NCBI RefSeq assembly: GCF_015706575.1
Contig: NW_024037069.1
Location: 37,717,315-37,781,314, forward strand
DNA: 64,000 nt
Direction: 5' to 3'
DNA from: Patiria miniata
Lineage: Eukaryota > Echinodermata > Asteroidea > Valvatida > Asterinidae
Both the position numbers and the translations under genes were made by a program. The notes beneath the pieces are model-generated. The model saw only the letters and a program-made list of their open reading frames with translations. It did not search any database and was not told the DNA's origin. Of this stretch, positions 1-11,000 are shown in pieces; positions within the stretch are counted from its first letter, which is position 1, and every line of letters starts with the position of its first letter.

Positions 1-270
1 ACTTGTGGTCTTTAGCGGTAGGGCATATGATTCATGATCGCAAGATTGTGGGTTCGAGCCCGGCTGTGGCCATGCGTGTTGCGCCTCAATTACTCCTCTC
101 AACCCAGTTGTTAAATGGGTACCGGCATTATTCAATGCTGGGAAGGTAACAGACTCGCTGTGGAAGTGGTGTTGCGATCCCCCCACAGCAGTATTTCATA
201 GACTGAGTCTGGCCCAATCGCTTCGAAAGAGAGATGGGCACTCCGTTCCTGTGAACACAAGTTCGTCCCC
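1..270 (+). repeat. tRNA-derived SINE, copy 1
   Basis: The head (about 10-70) looks like a tRNA gene: an A-box-like TAGCGGTAGGGC followed by a B box GGTTCGAGCCC. A unique body follows, ending near GTTCCTGTGAACACAAG. The same body and head occur in reverse at 10522-10830, so this is a dispersed element and not a tRNA gene. The 5' end may be cut by the window edge. No open frame is expected. Confidence 0.75.
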
Positions 271-761
271 CCCCCCCAAGAATAACATTAAACACACAAA
301 AAACTCATTTCCAATTTAGGTAGGCCTACTCTGTGAAAAGACTAGATGTTCAGCTACCAAAATATATTCACACGAAAGGATGAAAAATGCACATTATACA
401 AGTCTTGCACCTTATATGAAATACAGTTGAACACTAAAAGCGATTATAAAAATCACCTTGAAAATCGGACACTTTGCAACGTCACTGCTAGACAAGATGC
501 TGTCGTTTTTGTGTGTTCAATTTACAGGGGACACTTGGAGAGCCATATTTCCTGGATGGGGAATAATCTTTTTTGGCCTTCCACTAAATTCTGAGCCGGG
601 GAGGGGGGTGCAAAAGGAGGGTACTTACCATGATCGGGAAAGGGGAGAGCTCCCCCCCCCCCCCACCTAGCGCACTCTTAGTTACGCCACTAAAGAGATG
701 TTACTTTTGTAACCATTGTGTCTGCAATTCATTACAAACGATAAACCAAATACTATATTGC
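271..761. other. No gene seen; hAT-like terminus near 679-692
   Basis: Short overlapping frames here have no coding character. A G/C homopolymer-rich stretch (600-665) is followed by GTTACGCCACT at about 680-691, which resembles the end of hAT-type DNA elements (CAGTGGCGTAAC). A matching left end was not found, so at most it is a remnant. Confidence 0.4.
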
Positions 762-849
762 GGGGTGCAAACCTATGTTCCCGAATTCCTATTATTCCCC
801 AACCCTAACCCTAACCCTAAAGGATTTAGGGGAACCCAATACCTATATG
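762..849 (+). repeat. Short dispersed element with telomere-like core, copy 1
   Basis: It starts GGGGTGCAAACCTATGTTCC, has a CCCTAA run in the middle (about 800-820) and ends near CCAATACCTAT. The reverse complement of 62776-62907 has the same ends and the same telomere-like core, so this is a repeat family and not an isolated telomeric run. Confidence 0.6.
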
Positions 850-2818
850 TTAGTAGTGTGTAGGGTCTTGAGGAGACAAGATAAAAGAATTTTATGCATA
901 ATGCACAAAACAATGGACTCATTTGCATATCAATGAAACTTATTACAATATCAGTGAATTATGTTAGCATTATAAAAGAGCGCATTGGCGTATGTAAGTT
1001 TTATCGGACAAAGGATGGGTCTGAAAATTGGACAAAGGGGGACCCATCCCCTAGATGGAATATCGGACAGAGGAAGACTTGAACTGGAATATCGGACAAA
1101 AGGGAGACGCCGGATGGAATATATAGTACAAAGACGGGTGTTAAACGTTTGAAAATGACTATAAGAGTATCATTTCTATTCATTCAAGCAGTGTGCTAAC
1201 AGTGAATGAAAAAAATTAAAAATGGAGGCCACACCAACAGAGCGCCAATTAAGTCAACTCGCTGGAAATCGCGTGAAAAAAATGTTTTTACTATGGGGGA
1301 AATGGAGTAGTAGCAGCGCAGTGAGGGCAGTATAGGTAGTGCCCCGCCCCTTTTTTTGTACACGTTCTATGGGGAAATGTGGGGGTGGTTTGATGAGCAA
1401 TGAGGATCCACTGTAAAGGGTATTCAATAGAAAAGAGGATTAGTGCATGCATTGTGTAGGGATTATATATGAATTTGTTTGTCATTTTGGATGAATGGCA
1501 TAGGTTGGACGGCGATCGGAACAATAGGGTCATTATACTTAGCAAAGCAACATTAATTAGGCAAGCCATACAAGATGCCAGTGTATTTTAGGCCTGTATA
1601 CAATACGTTTCAATGATACTTTAATTTATCGATGGGCTTAGGATGACATTAACGGTACCCGGTTTGCTTTTTACATGGTCACTGTGGACAAAGGTTTTTC
1701 GTGGAGAGCTTTGTTAATGCACATGTAGTTGGAACCTCCGTAATTTGTTGGAGCCGCTGTGCCGCTAACAATGCATGCAATGGGTCAGTGAATGGGATGT
1801 TCATGTATCAGGCTCTGGGACCATCGCTTGCAATGAATGCCTCGGATCAATTCGTTTATCCAGCGCATGTCAAGCTAAAAGGGGGGATAATCGTCACAGT
1901 TATAATCGCTTCAATGACCTGCACTGTTAACATCCATGGTATCCCAGTCGTGAATGGGTTCAGACGTTACTAGCGTTAATGTCTATATAGGACTGGCTTG
2001 ACCATTTGTGCACGTTCTGTGAGCAATGCGGGGAGGAAGTGTTGAAGTATGTGGGCCAGTTAGTCAGCAGATAAAGTGAATTATAAAGAATAAATATTAA
2101 GAGAATTTAAATGAAGCCTATTTACACTGTATTTTCAGGGATTTAAAAAAAAATTATTTATCATTATATCATACATACACATGTGCTTGGTTGTCTACGG
2201 AGAGTAAAATCACTTGAAGTAGGGATGAATGACCCTTATGTCCACACACTTGTAATACGTTATAAAACGATGTATCACACAGCTCACTGGTTCATACCGA
2301 GAACATTATTTTGGACTTTACGTCTTTTGGATTATTTCCACTTCTGTGAACTGCTTATTAACTTGGAAATTCGTGGTGTGTACCGTCAACGAAATAAAGT
2401 GAATGAAGTCAGTCTCTGTAGCGCCCATAGGGCCTAATACAAATGTCTATCATACATACGAGGCCAACTCTAGTTGTCAAAAAAAGGTAAACCTTATAAT
2501 TTCAGACCTGTATTTTATATACGTTTGTCTTTTGTATCTGACATATACCTTTTTACAATACACTTTCTATATAAAGCTGTATAGAACTCACATAAGTTTA
2601 AAATCTCCATGCACGGGCATGCTCTTCCGTTCTAAGCAACTGAATCGTCGCCAGGTCCCCAATGTAACATAATGGTATGAACTCATTCGTCCATGGTATG
2701 AAATAGCCATAAGGAATTACTGTAAGAGTGACTATAAAGAGGTGACTATTTTATATATATATAAATATATATATATTGTTTTTTTAAATGACAATAATCT
2801 TTTTGAAACTACTAGTTT
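850..2818. other. No gene recognised
   Basis: Frames under 95 codons only, none with a recognisable domain or splice pattern. Homopolymer and (TA)n stretches lie at 2752-2777. No match to exon 1 of copy B was seen here. Confidence 0.5.
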
Positions 2819-3430
2819 TTAATCATCACTGTCTTCCTTGTTTTCTTCATCCTCATCTTGTTGGAACAGTCCGTCAAATGTGTTACGATATTTTGGCGTT
2901 ACTCTGTTTAGAGCTTTCTTTACGTCCATGCCTGTATTCAATTTTTGTTCGATATCTTCCACAATTTCTTGATGAGTGCCATTATCTTTCAAATGTAGGT
3001 AACTTGACAAAAAATCCTTGTATTTGTTGAAAAAGATTTTCTTGACTGCCCAAGGGGTCTTCATGTTGGCTTTTTCCTTGGCCTGATCTTTACTCATATC
3101 CCCGTTGATGTACTTTCCATATTTTGCACTCCACATCTCATCGGTCGCTTCTAGGGACTCTTTCAACCAGTCTCTATATGCGGTGTTGTCTTCCAAATCA
3201 GAACTAGACTAATCTTCGCTGGCAGATGATTCGTCATCTTCCACCCCCGTTATGGATTCCGATTCGTTCTCCTCAAGATCTTCGTCTTCATCATACGTAC
3301 ACTCAGATTCATAGTTTTCCATATCTTCAAATCTACGGCTTTTAGGATCGGGTTCAGAATTTTCCACCTCAACTTCATCTAGTTTAGATTCCTCTACAGT
3401 ATGTTCATGACAAGCATATGGTTTGACTGC
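2819..3430 (-). other. Unassigned coding-like stretch, lysine-rich with acidic flank
   Basis: On the minus strand the 3' part (about 3196 to 2822) reads as a 124-residue charged helical sequence with motifs such as TPWAVKKIFFNKYKDF and an acidic tail (QQDEDEENKEDSDD). The region just upstream (to about 3430) is also biased toward Glu/Asp/Ser on the same strand. This composition is unlike random intergenic DNA here. I do not recognise the family. It may be a fragment of a mobile element or of a host gene. It lies about where exon 1 of copy A would be expected by comparison with copy B. Confidence 0.35.
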
Positions 3431-3479
3431 AGAAATAACATTATGTTGAAGCTTTGAAGCTTCAACAATTTACCACATT

Positions 3480-3842
3480 TAGTTAGTCCACATTTTGTTT
3501 GCAATCGATTACACATCTGTGAATGGGTACAAGCCTCTGACGTCTGTACATTGCTCTGTTTCATTTCTAGCGGAGTCGGGGAACCAGACTAAAAGAACGT
3601 GTTTTTTTTTCTTGGTTTTTCAAGAAACTATGAACACAAAACTTAAAACATTGTGTATTCCCTTTACACTCCTTATATAAATCCTATTAGACAGTGCAAG
3701 ACATAGCAGAACAATCTGAACGGACAGCCCACCTCTCGAACCTTGTCATTTCGCGTGTGACCCAATAAGAAAAACACAAACGACAAAGTTAACTGACGAG
3801 AACGCCCGCTCCTTCTTTCGATGCTCAATAAGACCCCCAAAG
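3480..3842 (+). repeat. Direct repeat R1 of a three-copy local family
   Basis: Contains CGGGGAACCAGACTA, a T-run, TTGGTTTTTCAAGAA and a tail ending in CCCCCAAAGGA. Matching sequence recurs at 4316-4566 and, more weakly, at 5138-5330. It is noncoding. Confidence 0.65.
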
Positions 3843-3929
3843 GAATATATTTAAGTTCTCAAATCTTTCCTAAATTTATCAAGTACGTGGCCTACAATAA
3901 TTCACACGTTTATATCCACCGTTGTATAT

Positions 3930-4315
3930 GTATGATTAAGCGAACACACCAATTAGGGCAGTTTTTCTTTTACGATCATGTGGCATACAGGCCAGCTCTG
4001 GATGCCGAATTAATCTTCATGTCTGATTAAAAAGATTCATGTCACACAAAAGGCACTTATTTTTAATCTCAACAGCAGCCACGGAGATATAAGATACCCC
4101 TTACCTAAGCTTCTGTCAGGACCTATGTACAGCCTATGTTGTCAAATCAAATAATTATACTCTCGTGCCTTAAAAAGTCGCATAAAAAAACGGGTGGTTC
4201 TTTTTTCATTAAATTTCACTTATGATTAATTGCGTTAACATCCACCCACTTAAATATTAAAACATTAATGTGAACTTCCAAATATGGGAATACTTTACAT
4301 AAAAGAAATCATTTG
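3930..4315 (+). other. Intron-1 block homologous to copy B 35271-36095
   Basis: Sequence around GATTAAAAAGATTCA, ATCTCAACA and TTGTCAAAT is shared in order with 35271-35510, and the block at 4236-4310 is shared with about 36020-36095. This marks duplicated intron 1 and shows that the duplication of A and B reached upstream of exon 2. In B, exon 1 ends only about 500 bp upstream of this block. Confidence 0.65.
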
Positions 4316-4566
4316 TAGCGGGGTCGGGGAACCAGACTACAAGAACGTGTTTTTTTTCTTGGTTTTTCAAGAATCTATGAACACAAAACTTACACTCCTT
4401 ATATAAATCCTATTAGATAGTGCAACACATAGCAGGACAATCTGAACGGACAGGCCACCTCTCAAACCTTGTCATATCGCGTGCGACCCAATAAGAAAAA
4501 CACACACGACAAAGTCCACTGACGCTAATGCTCCCTTCTGCCGATGCTTCATGAGATCCCCCAAGA
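4316..4566 (+). repeat. Direct repeat R2 of the three-copy local family
   Basis: Nearly the same order of sequence as 3570-3842: CGGGGAACCAGACTA, T-run, TTGGTTTTTCAAGAA, and a tail with GAGATCCCCCAAG. It interrupts the block shared with intron 1 of copy B, so it is an insertion made after, or lost since, the gene duplication. Confidence 0.65.
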
Positions 4567-5137
4567 AAGACATTAGTGCTGCCCAAAATTCATCAACTAA
4601 GTGAGTTTGTATTTGGTAGGCTGTAGTACTTTGAATAAAATATTTACCCCTTAGATTTGTCTCAATAACTCGAAAATAATATTGACAGTAACTATGGTTA
4701 CGGCCAAAAACGCAGAAAAAAAGTGGTAAAAAACTAGCACATCAGAATGTGTACTACTCCTTAAAGCCACGTGCATGTGTAACATCATTTGCAATTACCT
4801 GCAAAATTACCTACCGAAAATAAGCGACAGAAACCTGGCTCAACTTAAGTGAAGATAGGACTGTTGTCAAATACACTGTCAAATTAATGTGTCTGACATG
4901 ATATCGTTTTAAAGGGAAGATACAACATTTGCAAACATCAAAAAACGAAATGATCCACTTATCACGAAATACCTTACTGGATTGTTAGGGAATGACAGTC
5001 TAAAGCATCCTGTAAAATTGTGGCTCCTGGTGTGCTGACATTTTCAAGAAAAATTGTATTTTTCCAACGCTGGTAGGCCGACCAGCGCTGGAGAAAACTG
5101 GTAATTTTCAAAAACTACTCCATATTTCTTATATTTA

Positions 5138-5330
5138 GTTATTCCACATTTTCTTTGCAATTGATTACTCACCTGTGAATGGGTACAAGCCAGCTAAATT
5201 GATACTCTGACCGCACAATTCCCCAAAGTCTATAAATTGCTCCATTTCATCTTAAGTGGGGTCAGGGAGCCAGACTACAAGAATATAATTGGTTTTCTTG
5301 GTTTTTCCAGTATCTACAAGCCAAAAACGT
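5138..5330 (+). repeat. Direct repeat R3 of the three-copy local family
   Basis: Shares with R1 the leader TTCCACATTTTCTTTGCAAT, CTGTGAATGGGTACAAGCC and GGAGCCAGACTA. It is more diverged and lacks the distal tail. Confidence 0.55.
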
Positions 5331-5546
5331 GAAACAAGTCAGTTTAACAATATTTGCTAAAACATATAAATCCTCCAAATGCACTTATTTCTGAAAATTG
5401 CAGCAAAAGCCAATGTTGTACATTCCCTTTAAAGAAGACTAACATTGAAGGCGGTTTCAAAATAGGGTGCCTGCAAACACTTGACACATTAGCAACGGAA
5501 GCCAATAACGAGACCCAGAAATTGTGCATCCTTTCTCAAAATTTTT

Positions 5547-5679
5547 CATAAGGTGGAATTTTTGCGTCGGGGTGATATAAATCAAATTAGGTTTTGCCCT
5601 TCGCCGAAGTATAAATACTCAGAGTGTATACTCACCTAATTTGATTTACATCACCCTGACGCAAAAATTCCACCTTATG
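5547..5679. repeat. 133-bp palindromic element related to a SINE
   Basis: Arms of about 46 bp pair from CATAAGGTGGAATTTTTGCG to CGCAAAAATTCCACCTTATG, with two or three mismatches, around a core with GGTTTTGCCCTTCGCCGAAG. The outer ATAAGGTGGAATTTT and the core GAAGGGCAAAACC also bound the tRNA SINE at 40551-40740, so this looks like a compact derivative of that family. Confidence 0.65.
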
Positions 5680-7882
5680 AATAGTTAATGTTGTACCCGC
5701 TGCTATGTACATCGGTACATATAGTACGTATTAAATTACAATTATTTACACAAGTAATTAATTAATTAATTAATTAATCGGCTAATTACCAACATGTAGG
5801 GATAATTATGAAGCAAAAGCTTTGAAGTTTATCCCTAAACATACAAAAAATAAACACAAGACTACTGAAACACAAGTACATTACGTACATGGAACACAAG
5901 ACACTACGCTAAGCGAGACCCGACAAGGTTACATTAATGAGTGTATAAAAAACAAAAACAAAAACAAACACTGGAACCACCAATATTGGGTAAGTTTCCG
6001 ATGCTGTACATATATGTGCTTAAAAGACATTGTTTCATTTTCCCTGTGAAAGAATGTAGCCCGACTGACTCCTTCAAATCTACCCTTAAATCAGTCCATA
6101 GCAATAATCCATTTGATGTCAGTTTATTCTTTGGTATTGAGGTACAATTGTAGTTGATGTAGAAATTACCCTTCGATGTCCCACGAGTGTCATGTGAATT
6201 CAGGCTACTTGCTTCTCGGTAATTATTCTGACAGCTTTCTTCTGTAATAAAAACAGTTTATTACATTTTGAAGTTGCGCCATCCTATATAAGAATACCAA
6301 TTGAAAATTGAAAAGATGCTGTTTAATATTTTGAAATGAAATCTCTCGCGTATACAGTCCCTACCGATACCTGTACATACCTCTGCAATAGCGACATGAT
6401 TCTCAATCAACAATCAGTATAAGTACACATGTTGTCGAGGTCGCTGTGGATAGGTACTCCTCACAGTAATTAATGATTATCGTCGAATTATTAAAAAGTG
6501 TCCCCGCGGGACGATTACATTAACCACCCTCGAGGATTGTTTTCTTCCAAACAATACAATTTCAGGCGGAGTAATTTCAGAGTATTTTGTACCGGCCCTA
6601 TCTTCACTCGTAGCAAGGTTTTTCTCATTAAATCGGCAGATTCCGGTAATTAACGATGTTCCGGTGTCCCTGTAAGGAATCAAGGAACGGCCCCTGGTGA
6701 ACCCATACGGAGCCATTAGACCGACTATCACTAACTTGTTCATTTTGTATGGCAGGGCGATTGCTACAAAATCAATTAATTTTATTGGTCGTTATGAAAT
6801 GAGACTCTATTTTGTCCACGACCGAATGGTCAGAAAAGTGCAATACGTACTATGCATGCGGCCCAAGGGAAAGGCAGACACCATGAGAGCAAAGATAAAT
6901 GGGAGCGGGATTTTCAGGTACAACTTGAAGATTCAAAAATATGAACTAAGGATGAAATGCCACCCACCAAGTTAGGTTTAAAAAGAGATATGAGAAAGAG
7001 CCGCTTCCTTGCTGCTGACTGCGCAATAATCACGTGTACGCGTCATGCAAAAACCTGCACAGCTTCGCGAAATTGGCAGATTACCAAGCATTTAAATATT
7101 GTCAGAAACAGAACTTCAACCCAAAAAAACACACAATTGCTTGTCCAAAAGTACCAATCGCGATAACTTGTATACAACATACTCGGATAAGTTTGATTCA
7201 TCTGACGCAAGCTGTAATTCACAAACCGACTTGAAGGCATATAGGATCTGTTGCTTTTCGTGCCTTTTTTCTTTCTAACACCATTTAATATCCAAAGAAG
7301 AATGTTAAAAGACCTTATCTGTTAAAGTTTCAGCTCAGTGGATATTACACTTTTTGAGGAAACAAAGAAAAGCCATGCACCTTTTGATCATGAAACACGA
7401 TTTAGTCAATATTACTCTTCATTCCAATAAATTAGTCAATTGACTGATCATTGGAAATCATCTACATTTCTTGATTTCTTGAAAATGACAGCAAGCCAGA
7501 TGGAAAAATTTCATGGGGTTTTTAGTGCCAGTACGATGTGGTAATAACTACTGTAGATATTCAGTTCTGATAACAACTTGTCCTGCTCCACCATGCAAAG
7601 CCTCAAATCTTATACCAAGTTAGATTTTTGATAATAGTTCGGTAGGTTACTTTTGGGATAAATGCAAACGATGCTATGTGCCTTTATATGCCTTTAAATC
7701 AAACTGTCACTCTCATGTCATTATGGATAATTAACTGAGACTGATTACAAGAGGGAAATTGTTCAGATTGTTGGGGTTTGGGTAAGAATTTAATAGATTG
7801 TGATGTTTCCCATAATAGCTTTCATGATTTAAGTGAAACTCACCCACACCTCAGTCTCCTGTGTCCCTAATATTCTTTGTAG
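5680..7882. other. No gene recognised (5' flank or intron 1 of copy A)
   Basis: Contains a (TTAA)n run at 5755-5778. Overlapping frames on both strands at 6477-7240 show no known domain and no splice logic, and I treat them as chance. No signal-peptide exon matching copy B exon 1 was found. Confidence 0.45.
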
Positions 7883-8023
7883 AGAGCTGATCCGGAGGAA
7901 GGGTTGCGAATACTGTACAATCTAGCCTACTCCGGAGCACCCGTACCAATCATATGGGGACCACTCCTACCACAGGAGGCAATCATAGTCAACAAGGTAG
8001 CGGCGAGATTCAACATCGTTCAG
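7883..8023 (+). CDS. Copy A exon 2 (ligand domain, lobe 1)
   Basis: 47 codons in phase 0, bounded by TTTGTAG and GTGACT. Contains APVPIIWGPLLPQEA, matching the lobe-1 segment where GABBR1 has GCSSVS. Two residues differ from copy B. Confidence 0.85.
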
Positions 8024-11000
8024 GTGACTTCATGCAGTAAATGTGCATTTTTTTTAAAATGCATTATTCATCCGAGTATTCAGATTTGATTAGACAATGG
8101 CAAAAATTGCATCCTGCTGATTATGGGCTATATTGAGCTGCTAATTGCTATTAATTGCTTTTTAAGTCAGATCAGTGCCAGCACTGTTTTTCCTGAAGTG
8201 CTGTGTCTTGACTTTGAGAGGATACGAGGACAGAATCAGTCAGCTATAGTAATAGGAGGGAAACCCCTCGAGAACACATTGGTTACAATCCATGCAATGA
8301 GGGAGGAACTTATACAAGCCTATTCAAACGTGTACTTGCGTTTTAGGGAGCGCCTACAAACTCAATCGCAAGTGCTAGCTGGAACGGAAACAGGGATAGT
8401 GGAGAGCCTGGAAAGCTCGAAATCGTTTAACCAAATCCGATTGCACACCTTCACTTAAATTGTTTTTTTTTTGCAACTCTTTCAAAAATTCCAGCCATGC
8501 ACTCTTCAATCGTGCCGATGTTCAAATAAAACATCGTCCATGTATCTTGCTCGTGAAAGCGAACTGGACATCCAATCATTACGCATAACACACGCTACAT
8601 TTTCCATTCAGTTTATTACAAAAAATGGTGTTCCATAGAAAACAGTTTCTAGTAAATTATAAAGGAGATGTTGGTCATTAGGGAGACATTTTAGTATCTT
8701 TTTAATATACTGTTTCTAGAAGGAATGTTACTGTCGACGGTTGCTTAGAACTGTTCCTTAGATCGAGAATAGTATTGGCCTAATTAAACCATTTTGGGAC
8801 TGGAGAATGACAAATGGGGCATGCCCAGTGTGGGAAGGTTTTTGTTTGTGCTAACTATTTTCATTTCTCCCTGAGGTACCAATCTCAGTAATTATTAATA
8901 ATATCATTATTTAGACTGATTATCAGTTGCACTAACCGTACCTAAAGAGGTGAACCAATCAATGGGAAGTCAAGTTTGTTTCTGAATCAGATCTGACAAC
9001 AGTGTTGTGAAAAACCAACCAATCAGAGCAAGATTTTTTTTTAGCTCAAGTAAAGTAATCATAAACTGTGGATGTTCTTAACCTGTAAGACAACCAAAAC
9101 CAAAGCGGATAAAAAGCTTCAGCTTCAGAACAAGGCCAAGGATGATGAAGTCGAATCCATGCAGAGACGAAACCGAGATTTAGAAAACTTCATTTATGAT
9201 GAATTCTTAACTGACAGATGTGTGTAGCATCAAGCCCAGCGCTAGCAGATCGCACCGTGTACCCTTACACAGTCAGAGCCTACCCAAGTGACAGATCCCG
9301 ATTAGTGGGCGTGGCAGCATTTATAAGGGAGATGGGGTGGAGGCGTATCGCATTCATCTTCGAGAAGAATGCCGCTTTTCAAAACGTGAGGATGCTCATA
9401 TACGTCCATGTTGGATGTAAAGATGTATCTTTTTAATGTTATTTGGGCATATATCATCGGTATATGATCTCTTGGAGAAAACAATTTTATGATGTACAAG
9501 GAAATATTGCTTTGCATTATTTAATTTAAATTGGCACTGAAGACCATCCAGTCTGCTCGTGGAGAATAAAAAAAAATAATGCACTCATGAAGATGGTGGC
9601 GAAATTTAAAACATAAAGACGGTTTATTTTCCATACAAAGAGATGTTCTTACCAATTGTTTCGTATCAAACTTTCCTTCGGCAAATTATGAATATATTGG
9701 TCGATAAACTTCTCATTAAGCATGACGAGTGCAGCAATGGCGTTAAATGTGTGTTCCATGTGATCGGACGCTGTAACAGTGAGACGAGAAATATGACGCA
9801 TTGTTTGTTTTGGTTGCATTAATGTTGTTCAATCATTGGCGAATAACATCTGTCGCTAATTGTTGTATATGTAGCACAGAATATAATCCAGATCTTCTTT
9901 TTTTCACAGCACATGAAGGACTTTCGTGAAATTTTAGAGGCTGATGAGGTCGAAATAGTTGCATCTGAAGGAGTCAAAAACATCAATTTGTTGCAAGTGC
10001 ATCTTCAAAACCTCAAGGTATTGCATTCAGAGGAATTTAAATCGACTTTCCTGAAATTTCAATTTCAAGTGTGAGTTCTATTTGTAAACCCGGAAATAGA
10101 AAATCGGGAATGCAAAGCCAGACATAACAAAAGTTGTCATAACCGACCTCACGCGCGGTTCTAGGGGGGCAAAAAAAAATTCGCCGTAGCCGATCAGGTG
10201 CGGATCCAGAGGGGTTTGTTTTTGTGTCAACCGACCTGCCCGACCTTTGGAAAACTTATGATAACTTTCTTTTTTTCGAACAATAGAATTACAATTTCTC
10301 TTTGATTTGATTCTAGCGCCAAGACGTCAGAATCATATATACCGGATTTTCAAACGTTCTGGCGACTCTGAAGCTTTTCTGTCAGGTGAGTTCATGGACA
10401 TTGATGCTTAAGAAATGAGCCCGACTCCTTGCATGGCTGGCTCTCCACCGAAGAATCCCGCTAATGCGCTCTCCAGACCTAGAAAAGCAGAGACAATTCC
10501 ATGCTAAAACGTAAAAGTAAAGTAAAGGGACGAACCTGTGTTCACAGGAACGGAGTGCCCATCTCTCTCTTTCGAAGCGATTGGGCCAGACTCGAGTCCA
10601 TGAAATGCTGCTGTGGGGGGATCGCCACACCTCCTCCACAGCGAGTCTGCTACCTTCTCAACATTGAATAATGCTGGAACTCGTTTAACACCTGGGTTGA
10701 GAAGAGTAATAGAGTTAAAGCGCCTTACTCAAGGGCACAACACGCACGGCCACGGCGGCCACGGCGGGGTTGGAACCCACAATCTCACGATCGTGAATCC
10801 TATGCTCTGCCGCTAGATCACATGTGCCCTAGCAAGCATTTCGTGTTTCCGCAAGTATTCTTGTAGCTTGGGTCACTAGCCAAGATAATTTCAGAGTTAA
10901 CTATACTATAAGTGCAGAGTGGTGATCATGAGCTCGTTTCAGTGTGCTTTTTAAAAGGCATAACTATAGCAACGGTGGCCTTTGTGGAGATAGTTTTAAT

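Noticed and set aside
1701-1973. 90-codon frame with several cysteines as a possible alternative exon 1 of copy A
   Set aside because: No signal peptide, no similarity to exon 1 of B and no convincing donor in the right phase.
6477-7240. Several overlapping frames on both strands upstream of copy A
   Set aside because: No recognisable domain, no conserved counterpart in intron 1 of copy B and mutually exclusive frames.
8123-8458. 111-codon frame in intron 2 of copy A
   Set aside because: The homologous intron of copy B (about 37385-37640) keeps parts of the sequence but not the frame.
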